A stretch of 64,000 bases of DNA, from NCBI GenBank assembly GCA_001898385.1, contig MKTT01000079.1, positions 41,909 through 105,908 on the forward strand, written 5' to 3'. This document shows positions 52,300-61,948 of this stretch, piece by piece. The notes beneath the pieces are model-generated. The model was not told the DNA's origin. It saw nothing but the letters and a program-made list of their open reading frames with translations, and searched no databases. Positions within the stretch are counted from its first letter, which is position 1. The number at the start of each line of letters is the position of its first letter. A program made the translations under genes and the position numbers. This DNA comes from Planctomycetales bacterium 71-10. GTDB lineage: Bacteria; Planctomycetota; Planctomycetia; Isosphaerales; Isosphaeraceae.

Positions 52300-55200
52300 A
52301 TGGATGGCACCACGTCGCGACGTCGAGGGATGCTGTTCGCAGGGCTCGCGCGCGAGGTGGGGAACGCCCCGTCCCCTGCGGGCGGATCGAGGAGGCTGCG
52401 GCGGCTCCCGGGGCCGTTCGGCGGCGGGGGCGGGCCGTCCTGGCGCAATTACGCGATGGGGCTGGTCTTCGGCCTCGGGGCGATGGCGGTCCGGCTGGGG
52501 TCGTCGCCGATCGTCGGGGAGGGGCGGGCGCTCCCCACCTTCTTCCTGGGGGTGGCCGCGGCGGCCTGCCTGGGGGGAGTCGGGCCGGCGATCGCGACCC
52601 TGGGGGTGATGCTGGCGGCCTCGCCCTGGTTCCCGTCGCCGCCCGGCTCCGAGGCGGCCGTGGGCGGGGCGACGGCGATGGGGCTGGGGTTGTACGCCCT
52701 CTCGGGGGGCGGCGTGGCATACGTCGGCGGCCGGGTCCGGCGGTCGCTCGCCCGTTGCGAACTCGCGCGTCAGGTCGCGGGCCTCCAGGCCGACGAACGC
52801 CTGCGGGCGGCGCGGGTGGAGGAGGAGCGGCTCCTGCGCGAGCAGGTCGACCTCCGGGAGACGGCCGAGGGCCAGTCCCGCCGCCTGGAAGACCTGCTGC
52901 GCGAGGTCCGGGAGAAGAACGCCTTCCTCACGGCCATCCTGCGCCAGGTCCCGGCCGGTCTGCTCGTGGCCGAGTCGGGGACGGCGCGGATCCTCCTCTG
53001 CAACGACGAGGCCGGGCGCATCTCGCGCGGGTCGATCCGCCCCGGCCTGCCGGTCGACCTGGAGGGGGCCGACGGCCTGATCGGCCGCCGGTCCGACGGG
53101 TCGACCTACGGGCCCGACGACTGGCCGCTGGCGCGGACCCTCCGCGACGGCGAGGCGGTCGCGGACGAGGAGATCGAACTGGAGTTCTCCGATGGCGAGC
53201 GGCGGCGCGTGAGCGTCAGCTCCGGCCCGGCGGTCGACGAGTCCGGCCGGCCGATCGCCGCGGTGGCCGCGCTGCTCGACGTCACCGCCCGGCGGGCCGC
53301 GGAGGACGGGCTGGTCGACAGCGAGCGCAGGTTCCGGCAACTGGCCGAGGCCGTCACCCAGGTCGTCTACATCACCCGCCCGGACGACTCCATCGCCTTC
53401 CTCAACGGCCGGTGGTTCGACTACACCGGGGCGTCGCGCGACCATGTTGAGGTCAAGGACGCCTGGCTGGCCGCCATCCACCCGGACGACGTCCCGGTCG
53501 TCCTCGGCGCCCGGGCCCGATCGAAGGAGGCCGGCGGCGCCACCGAGATCGAGTACCGCATCCGGGGCCGCGACGGCTCGTATCGCTGGTTCCTCGGCCG
53601 CTCGATCTGGGTCCGGGACGAGTCCGGCGCCCTGACGAGCCGGATCGGGACCGCCACCGACATCGACGACCAGAAGCGGGCCGAGCGCGCGGCGCGGTTC
53701 CTGGCCGACGCCGGGGCCCGGCTGGCCGCCCTGACCGACGCCGAGACGGCCCTCCGCGAGGTCGCCCGGCTGGCCGTGCCGGCCTTCGCCGACTGGTGCG
53801 CCGTCGACGTCATGGACGCGCGGGGCGGGCTGCGTCGGGTGGTGGCGGCCCACGACGAGCGCGACCCCGCCTGGGTGGTCGAGACGATCTCGCACCGCTA
53901 CCGGCTGCGGCCGGACATGCCCCAGGGGATCTTCGAGGTGCTCGCGACCCGGCGGCCGTCGCTGGTCTCGGACCTCACGGACGACCACCTCCGCGCCGCC
54001 GCCCGCAACGAGGAGCACCTGACGGCCCTGCGCGCGTTCGCCCCGCGCTCCTACATGTGCATCCCCCTGGTGGGGCGCGAAGGGGTCCTCGGCGCGCTGT
54101 CGTTCGCGACCACGCGGTCGGGCCGGCGGTACGACCGCGACGACCTCGGCCTGGCCGTCGACCTCGGCGCGCGGGCCGCCGTGGCCCTGGAGAACGCCCG
54201 GCTCTACGACCGGCTCCGGGAGGCCGACCGCCGCAAGGACGACTTCCTCGCGACGCTCGCCCACGAGCTTCGCAACCCCATGGCCCCGATCAGCAACGCG
54301 GTCTCGATCCTGCGGTTCAAGGGCTCCGCCGACCCGGACTCGCGCTGGGCCCACGACGTCATCGACCGCCAGGTGTCGCACCTGGTCCGCCTGGTGGACG
54401 ACCTGCTGGACGTCTCGCGGATCACCCGCGACAAGCTGGAACTCCGGCCCGACCGGATGGACCTGGCCCTCGCCGTGGCCGACGCCGTCGAGATCGCCAG
54501 GCCGGCCGTCGACGCCCGCGAGCAGGACCTCCGGATCGACATCGCCCCGGGACCGATCCCGATGGTCGCCGACCGCACGCGGCTGGCGCAGGCGATCGCC
54601 AACCTGCTGGACAACGCCTCCAAGTTCTCCGACCGCGGCGCGGCGATCGACCTGCACGTCGCCCGCGAGGGGGACCGCGCCGATGTCCGCGTGACGGACC
54701 GCGGCGCGGGCATCGCGGCCGACCAGCTCCCCCGCGTCTTCGATATGTTCGCCCAGTTCGCCCCGGTCCTCGAACGCTCCCAGGGGGGGCTGGGCATCGG
54801 CCTGGCGCTGGCGCGCGGGCTCGTCGAGCTGCACGGCGGGACGATCGAGGCCATGAGCCCCGGGCCGGGCCGGGGGAGCACCTTCGTCGTCCGGCTCCCC
54901 CTGGACGCTGGGGTCGCCGACGCGCGGCCGTCCCCCGCGACCCAGCCGCAACCGGGCGTCGACGAAACCGCCCGCGCCCGGGTCCTGGTCGTCGACGACA
55001 GCGAGGACATCGCCGAATCCCTGGGGCGGCTCCTCAGCCTCCACGGCTGCGAGGTCCACCTCGCCTTCGACGGCGAGACGGCGTTCCGGATGGCCGGATC
55101 GATACGGCCCGACTTCGCCGTCCTGGACATCGGCCTGCCGGGCATGAACGGCTACCAGGTGGCCGAGGCGATCCGCAACGAGCCCTGGGGCCGCGACATC

Positions 55201-55344
55201 ATCCTGATCGCCGTGACCGGCTGGGGCCGCGCCAACGACCGTCGCCGCTCCGCCGAGGCCGGCTTCGACCACCACCTCGTCAAGCCCGTCGAGGCCTCGG
55301 CCCTCGCCGAGATCATCGCCGACCCCACCTCGACCTATCCCTGA
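52300..55344 (+). CDS. Hybrid sensor histidine kinase with PAS, GAF and receiver domains
   Basis: 1014 residues. Hydrophobic segments within residues ~50-145 (YAMGLVFGLGAMAVRL, AAACLGGVGPAIATLGVMLA) resemble a DUF4118-type sensory anchor. After a coiled coil come a PAS-like domain (~210-330), a PAS fold (~345-465; VYITRPDDSIAFLNGRWFDYTG with the PAC signature), a GAF domain (~470-640; FADWCAVDVMD), the HisKA region with phosphorylated His655 (LAHELRNPMAP), the ATPase domain (N box LLDNASKFSD, G boxes GAGIAADQLPRVFD and GGLGIGLALARGLVELHGG) and a C-terminal receiver with Asp943 (LDIGLPGMNGY) and D-D at its start. It autophosphorylates and relays internally; the final target is unknown. Confidence 0.93.
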   Translation: MDGTTSRRRGMLFAGLAREVGNAPSPAGGSRRLRRLPGPFGGGGGPSWRNYAMGLVFGLGAMAVRLGSSPIVGEGRALPTFFLGVAAAACLGGVGPAIATLGVMLAASPWFPSPPGSEAAVGGATAMGLGLYALSGGGVAYVGGRVRRSLARCELARQVAGLQADERLRAARVEEERLLREQVDLRETAEGQSRRLEDLLREVREKNAFLTAILRQVPAGLLVAESGTARILLCNDEAGRISRGSIRPGLPVDLEGADGLIGRRSDGSTYGPDDWPLARTLRDGEAVADEEIELEFSDGERRRVSVSSGPAVDESGRPIAAVAALLDVTARRAAEDGLVDSERRFRQLAEAVTQVVYITRPDDSIAFLNGRWFDYTGASRDHVEVKDAWLAAIHPDDVPVVLGARARSKEAGGATEIEYRIRGRDGSYRWFLGRSIWVRDESGALTSRIGTATDIDDQKRAERAARFLADAGARLAALTDAETALREVARLAVPAFADWCAVDVMDARGGLRRVVAAHDERDPAWVVETISHRYRLRPDMPQGIFEVLATRRPSLVSDLTDDHLRAAARNEEHLTALRAFAPRSYMCIPLVGREGVLGALSFATTRSGRRYDRDDLGLAVDLGARAAVALENARLYDRLREADRRKDDFLATLAHELRNPMAPISNAVSILRFKGSADPDSRWAHDVIDRQVSHLVRLVDDLLDVSRITRDKLELRPDRMDLALAVADAVEIARPAVDAREQDLRIDIAPGPIPMVADRTRLAQAIANLLDNASKFSDRGAAIDLHVAREGDRADVRVTDRGAGIAADQLPRVFDMFAQFAPVLERSQGGLGIGLALARGLVELHGGTIEAMSPGPGRGSTFVVRLPLDAGVADARPSPATQPQPGVDETARARVLVVDDSEDIAESLGRLLSLHGCEVHLAFDGETAFRMAGSIRPDFAVLDIGLPGMNGYQVAEAIRNEPWGRDIILIAVTGWGRANDRRRSAEAGFDHHLVKPVEASALAEIIADPTSTYP

Positions 55345-55349
55345 GCGGC

Positions 55350-55622
55350 TCAGGCCCGCGCCGACCCCACGGCCTCGTCGCGCTCGCGCCGGGTCGCCTC
55401 CAGGTCGAACCGGGCCGCCGCGAGTTCCAGCCGATACCTCGCCAGCGCGTCCCGGGCGAGGGTCAGCACGCGCGAGCGGTAGACGGCCTGCTCCAGCACG
55501 TCGTCCATCAGCGGCTCGACCTCGGCCCTCGCCTCGGCGGGGAGGGCCCGGATCCGATCCCGGAGCGCGGTCAGCTCCGCGGGGACGCCCGAAATCGCCT
55601 GTCCTGCAATCGTCGCGCTCAT
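55350..55622 (-). CDS. Small helical protein
   Basis: 90 residues from an ATG at 55622 with GAGGAG 8 nt upstream. Apart from the first 20 residues it is a charged, Ala/Arg/Glu-rich helical protein (ARYRLELAAARFDLEATRRERDE) likely to form a coiled coil. No family recognised. The stop lies 5 bases from the stop of the convergent kinase gene. The strong RBS supports its being real. Confidence 0.65.
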   Translation of the reverse strand: MSATIAGQAISGVPAELTALRDRIRALPAEARAEVEPLMDDVLEQAVYRSRVLTLARDALARYRLELAAARFDLEATRRERDEAVGSARA

Positions 55623-55779
55623 CGATGCCGCTCCTCGGTGGTGTACCGGAACTCTAACACGCCGGGCTGGGCAAGGACGTCGGATCGCGACGGATTTCCG
55701 GCCTCCGGAAAGGCTGCCGGCGGCGCAATCCGCACGGCACGCGCCCGCGGCCCGACCGCCCCTCTGGGTCGGGAGGGCG

Positions 55780-55808
55780 TTATGGATCGGGCGGATCGGG
55801 CCTATAAT
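55780..55808 (+). promoter_or_regulatory. Candidate promoter of the zinc-ribbon pair
   Basis: Perfect -10 TATAAT (55803-55808) with TTATGG (55780-55785) 17 bp upstream, about 57 nt before the ATG at 55872. The -35 is weak. Confidence 0.45.
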
Positions 55809-55871
55809 GAGGGCTCGCCGCGGTCGGCCCGCCGGCGAGGGGATTCGAACCGTCGAGGTCTCGTCCGTCGC

Positions 55872-56657
55872 ATGAGCACGGCCCACCGGTACACCTCGGT
55901 CCGCATGGGAGGCCGGGCGCTCGCGCGGCTCGCGCCGGCGGTGCGGCTCGGCGTGGCGGCCCTGGGGGTCGCGTACTTCCTGAGCCAGGCCCAGGGGCTT
56001 CTCTCGGACGCCCAGTTCACCTGGTCGGAGCGTCGGATCGCGGCGCTGATCGCGCTGACGACCGTGATCGGCTTCGGCCTGGCGGGGTGGGTCCTGGGGA
56101 CGGCCTTGAAGGTCATGGCCGGGCTGCTGGAGGTGCTGGCCGACCAGGCGGAGGCGTCCTGGCGAACCGTCGACCTGATGGAGGTCCACGTCATCCCGAC
56201 GCTCGGCCGGATCGCCGCGAAGCTCGATGCGGGGGGCGCGCCGGCGGCGCCCGCGACCGCCGCCGAACCCCGACGGCTGGATACGGGGAAGGCCCAGGCG
56301 CTGACGCGGGACCTGGCCGACGCCAGGGCCGAGGAGGACGTCGACCGGGCCCTGGACCTGCGCGACGAGCTGACGCAGCACCTCCGCGGCGACGCCCTGC
56401 GCCAGCTCGACCGCGACCTGGCCCGTTGGGTGCGAGGGCTGATCGAGACGAAGGCGGCGGGGAAGGAGGTCGATTGGGAGGTCGCGCGCTGGGCGGCCCG
56501 CGCGGTCGACAGCCTGGGCGACGAGCCCGAGGCCGCCGCGATCCGATCCGCCCTCCCCGAGATCCGTCGCCGCGCGGGGCTCTGTCGCGCCTGCGGCCGG
56601 GCCGTCTCGGGCGGCCGTGACGTCTGCGGTCGATGCGCCGGAAAGGAGCCCCGATGA
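55872..56657 (+). CDS. Membrane protein with C-terminal zinc ribbon
   Basis: 261 residues from ATG 55872. Two hydrophobic segments (RLGVAALGVAYFLS and IALTTVIGFGLAGWVLG, residues ~25-80) precede a helical cytoplasmic region with acidic and basic heptads (~85-220). The C terminus has a zinc ribbon: CRACGRAVSGGRDVCGRC. No family recognised. Its stop overlaps the start of the next gene by 4 bases (ATGA), and AAAGGAG lies just before that start, so the two are coupled. Confidence 0.78.
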   Translation: MSTAHRYTSVRMGGRALARLAPAVRLGVAALGVAYFLSQAQGLLSDAQFTWSERRIAALIALTTVIGFGLAGWVLGTALKVMAGLLEVLADQAEASWRTVDLMEVHVIPTLGRIAAKLDAGGAPAAPATAAEPRRLDTGKAQALTRDLADARAEEDVDRALDLRDELTQHLRGDALRQLDRDLARWVRGLIETKAAGKEVDWEVARWAARAVDSLGDEPEAAAIRSALPEIRRRAGLCRACGRAVSGGRDVCGRCAGKEPR

Positions 56658-57784
56658 GCGTCCGCGTCCGCTGCTCCGAATGCCAGGCCGCCTTCCTCGT
56701 CGCCGACGACGCGGGAGGACGACCCGTCGCCTGCCCCAAGTGCGGCGCGAAGCAGAAGCCGCCGGCCGCCCGGCCGGAGACCCTCCCCGTGGCCCGGCCG
56801 GTCCCCGAGGGCGAGCCCGACGAGGCGTCGTCCGTCTTCCGCCCCTCGCCCGAGGCCCGCGAGCGGCGGTCGTCGCGTCGGCGATGGATCGCGGCGGCCT
56901 CGCTGCTCGTCTTACTGGCGGGGGTCGCCGCGTTCCTGGCGGTGTGGCCTCGGTTCCGCAAGCGTCCGCTGGACGTCGCCGAGCGGGCCGCGGAGGCGTA
57001 CCTCCAGGCGCTCGTCGACCACGACGAGGAGGCGCAGCGGCGGGTCTCGGTGGTGGAGGACCCCCCGGCGATCCGCAGCTTCTTCGACCCGACCCGCGAC
57101 AAGGCCCGCACCCGGACCACCCGCGGCCCGTTCGCGCCGATCGCGGCGCTGCACCGCAAGATCGACGGCGAGTACGCCTACGACCCGGCCATCGGCCGGT
57201 TCACGCCGAGGAACCCGCTGGGCCCGGCCGCGGAGACGCTCGACGCGCTCCACGAGGCCAAGGCCGACGCCGAGAAGTCCGGGCTCTACGACAAGATGAA
57301 GAGCGGCGACCCGGACGACCTGTTCGACGCCGCCGAGGGCCTGGGCAAGGTCTTCGAACAGCTCGCGTCGACCACCCTGGCCCCGAAGAAGATCCTGCCG
57401 ACGTACAAGATGCTCGTCGAGGAGGCGAAGCCCCCGCTCCCCGCCGAGGCCCGCACGCTGGCCCTGGCCGTGGGCGAGTCGCCGAAGACCTGGGACGCCC
57501 TGCTGAAGCGGCCGTTCTTCACCCTCAAGGCCGACGGCCCGTTCATCTACGACCGCGCCGAGGTCGTCGCGAACGTCGTCGACGAATTGGGCTCCCCCGG
57601 CGACCCGCCGACCCCGATGCGGCTGACCCTCGTCCGCTTCCGCCTGGAAGGCATCGACACCGCCTGGCGCGTCGTCGAAGCCCGCCGCGTCCTCTCCGAG
57701 ACCCCGCCGGAGCCGGAGGCGCCGCCCCGCGAGCCGGACGACCCGCACGCGGAGGTGAAGTCGCTGGGCGAACCGCAGCCGTGA
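56654..57784 (+). CDS. Zinc-ribbon membrane protein (MJ0042-type)
   Basis: 376 residues from ATG 56654. The N-terminal zinc ribbon has C7-x2-C10 (CSECQAAFLVADDAGG) and C27-x2-C30 (CPKCGAKQK), then a Pro/Glu-rich linker, one hydrophobic segment (residues ~78-98, WIAAASLLVLLAGVAAFLAVW) and a soluble ~270-residue C-terminal domain with no recognised motif. Its N terminus resembles that of the zinc-ribbon protein at 45106-46131. The shared layout with the upstream gene, a zinc ribbon at one end and a membrane helix, suggests a complex; function unknown. Confidence 0.8.
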   Translation: MSVRVRCSECQAAFLVADDAGGRPVACPKCGAKQKPPAARPETLPVARPVPEGEPDEASSVFRPSPEARERRSSRRRWIAAASLLVLLAGVAAFLAVWPRFRKRPLDVAERAAEAYLQALVDHDEEAQRRVSVVEDPPAIRSFFDPTRDKARTRTTRGPFAPIAALHRKIDGEYAYDPAIGRFTPRNPLGPAAETLDALHEAKADAEKSGLYDKMKSGDPDDLFDAAEGLGKVFEQLASTTLAPKKILPTYKMLVEEAKPPLPAEARTLALAVGESPKTWDALLKRPFFTLKADGPFIYDRAEVVANVVDELGSPGDPPTPMRLTLVRFRLEGIDTAWRVVEARRVLSETPPEPEAPPREPDDPHAEVKSLGEPQP

Positions 57785-57857
57785 TCCGCCGCACGGCGGC
57801 GAACGAGGCGGAGGGCGCGCCGGACTTTCGGACGCCGGAAGCGGCCAAGGAACTCCG

Positions 57858-57894
57858 GAAGGGTGGTCCGGGCGGTCCGCCCGGACCACCCTTC
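57858..57894. repeat. 18-bp hairpin, second copy of the gaagggtggtccgg palindrome
   Basis: Arms 57858-57875 and 57877-57894 pair perfectly over 18 bp with a 1-base loop. The arm sequence gaagggtggtccgggcgg is also the outer 18 bp of the 35488-35571 inverted repeat. It lies 74 bp past the stop of the zinc-ribbon gene, so a terminator or transcript-end role is plausible. Confidence 0.8.
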
Positions 57895-57974
57895 GGTCTC
57901 GCCTCACCCCCCGCGAATTCCGACGACTTTCACCCGGCCCTCCGGGCCCCATCACCCCATCAGAGCCCCCTCCC

Positions 57975-59090
57975 ATGAACATGAAATCCACCCTGGCCCT
58001 CGCGATCCTGGCGTCGTCCTGCCCCGCCGCCTTCGCCGCCGAGCCCCTGTCGAAGATCCGCGTGAGCGACGACCGGACCCACTTCGTCGAGGAGGGGGCG
58101 GGCAAGCGGTTCGTGATCTGGGGCGTGAATTACGACCACGACGACGCCGGCCGGCTGCTGGAGGACTACTGGGCCGACGAGTGGACGAAGGTCGTCGAGG
58201 ACTTTCGTGAGATCAAGGGCCTGGGCGCGAACCTCGTCCGCGTCCACCTCCAGACGGGGAAGTTCCTGAAGGCCGCGGATCGCGCCGACGACGAGTCCCT
58301 GAAGCGCCTGGGCGACCTCGTCAAGCTGGCGGAGGAGACGGGGCTCTACCTGGACGTCACCGGCCTGGGCTGCTACCACAAGCAGGACGTCCCCGCCTGG
58401 TACGACGCGCTCGACGAGCCGGCCCGCTGGGACGCGCAGGCGACGTTCTGGAAGGCCGTGGCCGGCGCCTGCAAGGACAGCCCGGCCGTCTTCTGCTACG
58501 ACCTGATGAACGAGCCCATCCTCACCGGCGGCAAGGACCCCGAGCAATGGCTCGCGGGCGAGCCGCTGGGGGGCAAGTATTTCGTCCAGCGCATCACGCG
58601 CGACGCCAAGGGCCGGACGAACGAGGCGATCGCCGCGGCGTGGGTGGCGAAGCTGACCTTGGCGATCCGCGAGGTCGACGCCCGCACCCTCGTCACCGTC
58701 GGCGTCATCCCCTGGGCCCAGGTCTTCAAGGGGGCCAAGCCGCTGTTCCACGGCCCCGAGGCCGGCAAGCCGCTCGACTTCGTCGCCGTCCACTTCTACC
58801 CCAAGGCGGGCAAGCTCGACGAGACGATCGAGGCGCTGAAGGTCTACGAGGTCGGCAAGCCGCTGGTGATCGAGGAGATCTTCCCGCTGGGCGCGAGCCT
58901 GGAGGAGACCGTGGAGTTCATCGACCGCTCGCGGCCGATCGTCGACGGCTGGGTCAGCTTCTACTGGGGGAAGACGATCGAGGAGTGCGAGAAGGCCGGC
59001 GACATGTCCCACGCCGTCACCGCCGTCTGGCTCAAGAAGTTCCGCGAGTTGGCGCCCGCCGCGACCCAGGCGGACGCCCCGAAGCCATGA
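57975..59090 (+). CDS. Secreted glycoside hydrolase, GH5-like
   Basis: 371 residues with a signal peptide (residues 1-21, ending AFAAE). The TIM-barrel pattern of GH5/clan GH-A is visible: VIWGVNYDHD near the start, GANLVRVHLQ, the acid/base motif YDLMNEP with Glu180, and a candidate nucleophile in VIEEIFP (E300 or E301). Cellulase or mannanase activity is possible; the substrate is not known. It converges with the DUF1080 gene, with 6 bases between stops. No carbohydrate-binding module is present. Confidence 0.85.
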   Translation: MNMKSTLALAILASSCPAAFAAEPLSKIRVSDDRTHFVEEGAGKRFVIWGVNYDHDDAGRLLEDYWADEWTKVVEDFREIKGLGANLVRVHLQTGKFLKAADRADDESLKRLGDLVKLAEETGLYLDVTGLGCYHKQDVPAWYDALDEPARWDAQATFWKAVAGACKDSPAVFCYDLMNEPILTGGKDPEQWLAGEPLGGKYFVQRITRDAKGRTNEAIAAAWVAKLTLAIREVDARTLVTVGVIPWAQVFKGAKPLFHGPEAGKPLDFVAVHFYPKAGKLDETIEALKVYEVGKPLVIEEIFPLGASLEETVEFIDRSRPIVDGWVSFYWGKTIEECEKAGDMSHAVTAVWLKKFRELAPAATQADAPKP

Positions 59091-59096
59091 CGCGGG

Positions 59097-59849
59097 TCAC
59101 TTCGCCGCGCCGAGTTCCCGGATCGCGATGTTCCGGAACTGCACGAGGCTCGGCGGGCCGGTCCACTCGCCCGCCGAGTTCTTCGCCCCGTGGTGCTGCA
59201 ACGCGAGCCGCCCTCGGGCGGGGAGGTCGGGGATCTCGGCCCCGTCGATCACGACGACGCCGTTGAGCTTCGTCGTCACCGCCTTCCCCTTCACCGTGAT
59301 CTCGAAGGTGTTCCACTCGCCGACGGGCTTATCCGCCTGGTGCTTCGGCGTGACGGCGGCTCGCAGTTCGGGCAAGGTCGACGGGTCGGTGCGCAGGCCG
59401 TACATCTCGCCCGATCCGATCGGCCAGCACCAGATGTTCGCCTGGTACTTGCCGTCGCCGCGGAGGAACACGCCGGAGTCCGAATCCGGCAGGGCCAGCC
59501 GCAGCTCCTTCCCCGTCACGTCCTTCGCGTGCGTGCCGTCGGGGAGGATGTAGGGGATCCCCTTGTTGACGAACGGCGTCTCCTTGATGCGCCAGTCGAC
59601 CTTCAAGACGAAGTCGCCGAACTCGCGCTCGGTCCAGAGGTTCTTGTCCCCCTTCGCCTCGCTCCCGGCGTCGTAGTCGATCGCCCCGTCGACGACCTTC
59701 CAGTGCCCGCCGTCCCCCTCAGGGATCGTCCATCCGGTCAGGTCTCGGCCGTTGAACAGGGGCGTGAACCCCTCGTCGGCCTCGCCCCCGCGCGCGACGG
59801 AGGCGGACAGCACGAACGAGGCGACGAGAACGCGGCGCAGCCTGGACAT
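59097..59849 (-). CDS. Secreted DUF1080 (3-keto-disaccharide hydrolase-like) protein
   Basis: 250 residues from the ATG at 59849, chosen because GGGAGA sits 6 nt upstream and a signal peptide follows (MSRLRRVLVASFVLSASVARGG). The DUF1080 pattern is clear: FTPLFNGRDLTGW at the start of the beta-jelly-roll, then NLWTEREFGDFVLKVDWRI, FLRGDGKYQANIW, and GEWNTFEITVKG. Members of this family bind or cleave glycosides and are very common in planctomycetes, often beside Gfo/Idh/MocA proteins; one such protein lies 11 kb away in this window. It is divergent from the ECF sigma factor gene. Confidence 0.92.
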   Translation of the reverse strand: MSRLRRVLVASFVLSASVARGGEADEGFTPLFNGRDLTGWTIPEGDGGHWKVVDGAIDYDAGSEAKGDKNLWTEREFGDFVLKVDWRIKETPFVNKGIPYILPDGTHAKDVTGKELRLALPDSDSGVFLRGDGKYQANIWCWPIGSGEMYGLRTDPSTLPELRAAVTPKHQADKPVGEWNTFEITVKGKAVTTKLNGVVVIDGAEIPDLPARGRLALQHHGAKNSAGEWTGPPSLVQFRNIAIRELGAAK

Positions 59850-60011
59850 CGCAAATCTCCCGGTGAGGACGCGGCGGATCGCGGAGGTCCCCATCGTCCG
59901 TCCCCGACGCGGCGCGTGCAACCCGCCGGGGATTTCCCGGGGGCGGACCGAAAAACCGAGATCGCCCGGCCGACTCGTTGCAGTAACCTCTGTGGAAGGG
60001 GAGGGACGAGG

Positions 60012-61751
60012 ATGCTGCGATCGGCCGGGGGCCTGGTGCGGGACGTCGGGCGGCTGCTGCGGGACGGGGTCGACCCGGCCGGCGGCGACGCGCGGCTCTT
60101 GCATCGGTTCGTGGTCGATCGCGACCCGGCGGCGTTCGAGGCCATCGTGGACCGCCACGGCCCGCCCGTGCTGGCGGTCTGCCGTCGCTATCTGAAGGAC
60201 CCGGCCGACGTGGAGGACGCGTTCCAGGCGACGTTCCTGGTCCTCGTCCGCAAGGCGTCCGGCCTCCGCGACGGCGACGCGCTCTCAAGCTGGCTCTACG
60301 GCGTGGCCTACCGCGTGGCCGTCCGCGCCCGCTCCGACGCGCTCAGGCGCCGCGCCCGCGAAGGCGAACGCGAGGGGCTGCAAGACGCCCCCGCCGAACC
60401 CTTGCGGCCGGTCGACGACGCGCTCGAAGTCCTGGACTCGGAGCTGTCGCGGTTGCCGGACAAGTACCGGACGCCGCTGGTCCTCTGCTACCTGGAGGGC
60501 CGGACGCACGACCAGGCGGCGACCGAACTCGGCTGGCCGGTGGGGACCGTCCGGAGCCGCATGGCGAAGGGCCGGTCGCTCCTGCGCGAGCGGTTGACCC
60601 GTCGCGGCGTGGACGCCCCGGCGTGCCTGGCCGCCCTGCGGGCCGAAGTCGCCGCGATCCCGACCGTCCCGTCGTCGCTCGTCGCGGCGACGGCCTCCGC
60701 CGCCGTCCGGTTCGCGGGCCTCTCCGCGGGCCTGGCCTGGCTGGGGGCCTCCCCCTCGTCGTCCACCTGGCCCGCCGCCCGGCTGGCCCTCGGAGTCCTC
60801 GCGACGATGTCGACCACCCCCTGGAAGTTGATCGGATTGACCCTCGCCTGCGCCGGGATCACCGCCGCGTCCCTTGCCGCCGGAGCCCGCGAGGCCCCCG
60901 GCGGCCCGCAAGACCCGCCCAGGCCCGAGGCTTCGCCCGCGGCCGAGCCGCCTTTGCCGGAGTCGACGCCGACCGGCGTCGTGGGCCGATTGTCGGAGGT
61001 CGAGCGCAAGCTGGACCGGATGATGGGGCTGCTGGAGTCGCTGGCGGCGAAGCCCGCATCGCCTGCAGCCGCCTCCGCCGACTCCACCTCCACCGCCGCC
61101 TCCGCGACGCGCCCCCCGCTCCCGGCCGCGCCGCCCTCCTTCGATACCCGGTCACTCCGGGAAATCGAGGCGCAGCTCGTCAGCCTTGAACGGAAGTTCC
61201 GACTCTCCGAGCGGAACATCTCCGGCCTCAAGGGGGTCGTCTCGACGATCGAGGTCGAGACGACGCGCGAGGATGCCGTCGCCCCCGCCAGACTGCTGGT
61301 GGCGCGACTGCGGGAGATGCAGGACGAAGCCGCGGATGACATCGAGAAGATCAACGAAGAATTCGGCCCCGACGCCGCCCAGATGGAGGACCTCGATCGG
61401 CGCTGTACGCAGGCGAATGAGCGCTACTGGAAGGCCGAGCAAGCCCTGCTCAAAGCAGGGGGGGATCCGACCCAATTGAACGAATACCTGGGGCCGAATC
61501 CGCCGGGGTCGCCTTCGCCCGAGATCGTCCGGCTGGCGAAGGTGGCCATAGAATCCATGAAGACGGCCGGTCGACTCGGCGATATCCGCGACAGGGCCGC
61601 GGAGAAGCGCGATTCCGCGAATCCGGCCCGTCGGGAAAGGGCCCTGGAATCCATACATCGGCGGATCCAGGAGATCGAGCGCCTCATCGCCTGGGCCAGG
61701 TCGCATTTCCCGGACGTCGAGCTGACGACGGCCCCCGTCCCGGCCTCGTAA
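60012..61751 (+). CDS. ECF sigma factor with membrane-spanning C-terminal extension
   Basis: 579 residues from ATG 60012 (GAGGG upstream). Residues 1-200 are an ECF sigma: region 2 (~42-110; [17 protein letters not shown] with the '-DVEDAFQ' motif and [15 protein letters not shown]) and region 4 (~140-195; [40 protein letters not shown]). A hydrophobic segment at ~271-291 ([21 protein letters not shown]) follows, then a Pro-rich linker and a ~200-residue coiled coil ([22 protein letters not shown]). So the sigma domain would be tethered to the membrane with the coiled coil outside. Planctomycete ECF factors with long extensions are known. There is no separate anti-sigma gene. Confidence 0.9.
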   Translation: MLRSAGGLVRDVGRLLRDGVDPAGGDARLLHRFVVDRDPAAFEAIVDRHGPPVLAVCRRYLKDPADVEDAFQATFLVLVRKASGLRDGDALSSWLYGVAYRVAVRARSDALRRRAREGEREGLQDAPAEPLRPVDDALEVLDSELSRLPDKYRTPLVLCYLEGRTHDQAATELGWPVGTVRSRMAKGRSLLRERLTRRGVDAPACLAALRAEVAAIPTVPSSLVAATASAAVRFAGLSAGLAWLGASPSSSTWPAARLALGVLATMSTTPWKLIGLTLACAGITAASLAAGAREAPGGPQDPPRPEASPAAEPPLPESTPTGVVGRLSEVERKLDRMMGLLESLAAKPASPAAASADSTSTAASATRPPLPAAPPSFDTRSLREIEAQLVSLERKFRLSERNISGLKGVVSTIEVETTREDAVAPARLLVARLREMQDEAADDIEKINEEFGPDAAQMEDLDRRCTQANERYWKAEQALLKAGGDPTQLNEYLGPNPPGSPSPEIVRLAKVAIESMKTAGRLGDIRDRAAEKRDSANPARRERALESIHRRIQEIERLIAWARSHFPDVELTTAPVPAS

Positions 61752-61841
61752 GGCGGGGCCGCCAAGCCGTCGCCCCGGCGCGCCGATTCCGATCCATCTC
61801 AACCCCCCGCCCCCCCGCGCCCCTGTCCGAATTCCGGCGGA

Positions 61842-61870
61842 TTGACACGGCCCGCGCGGCGTCGGATAGT
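61842..61870 (+). promoter_or_regulatory. Candidate promoter of the ExbB/ExbD operon
   Basis: TTGACA (61842-61847), 17-bp spacer, GATAGT (61865-61870), about 78 nt before the ATG at 61949. The -35 matches consensus exactly. Confidence 0.5.
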
Positions 61871-61948
61871 GATCTTGGGTCGTGTCGACTTCGAGGCGGC
61901 ATCACGTCCAGTTAGGCGGAACACGGGCGAGCGGCGAGGGGGCGGCAC

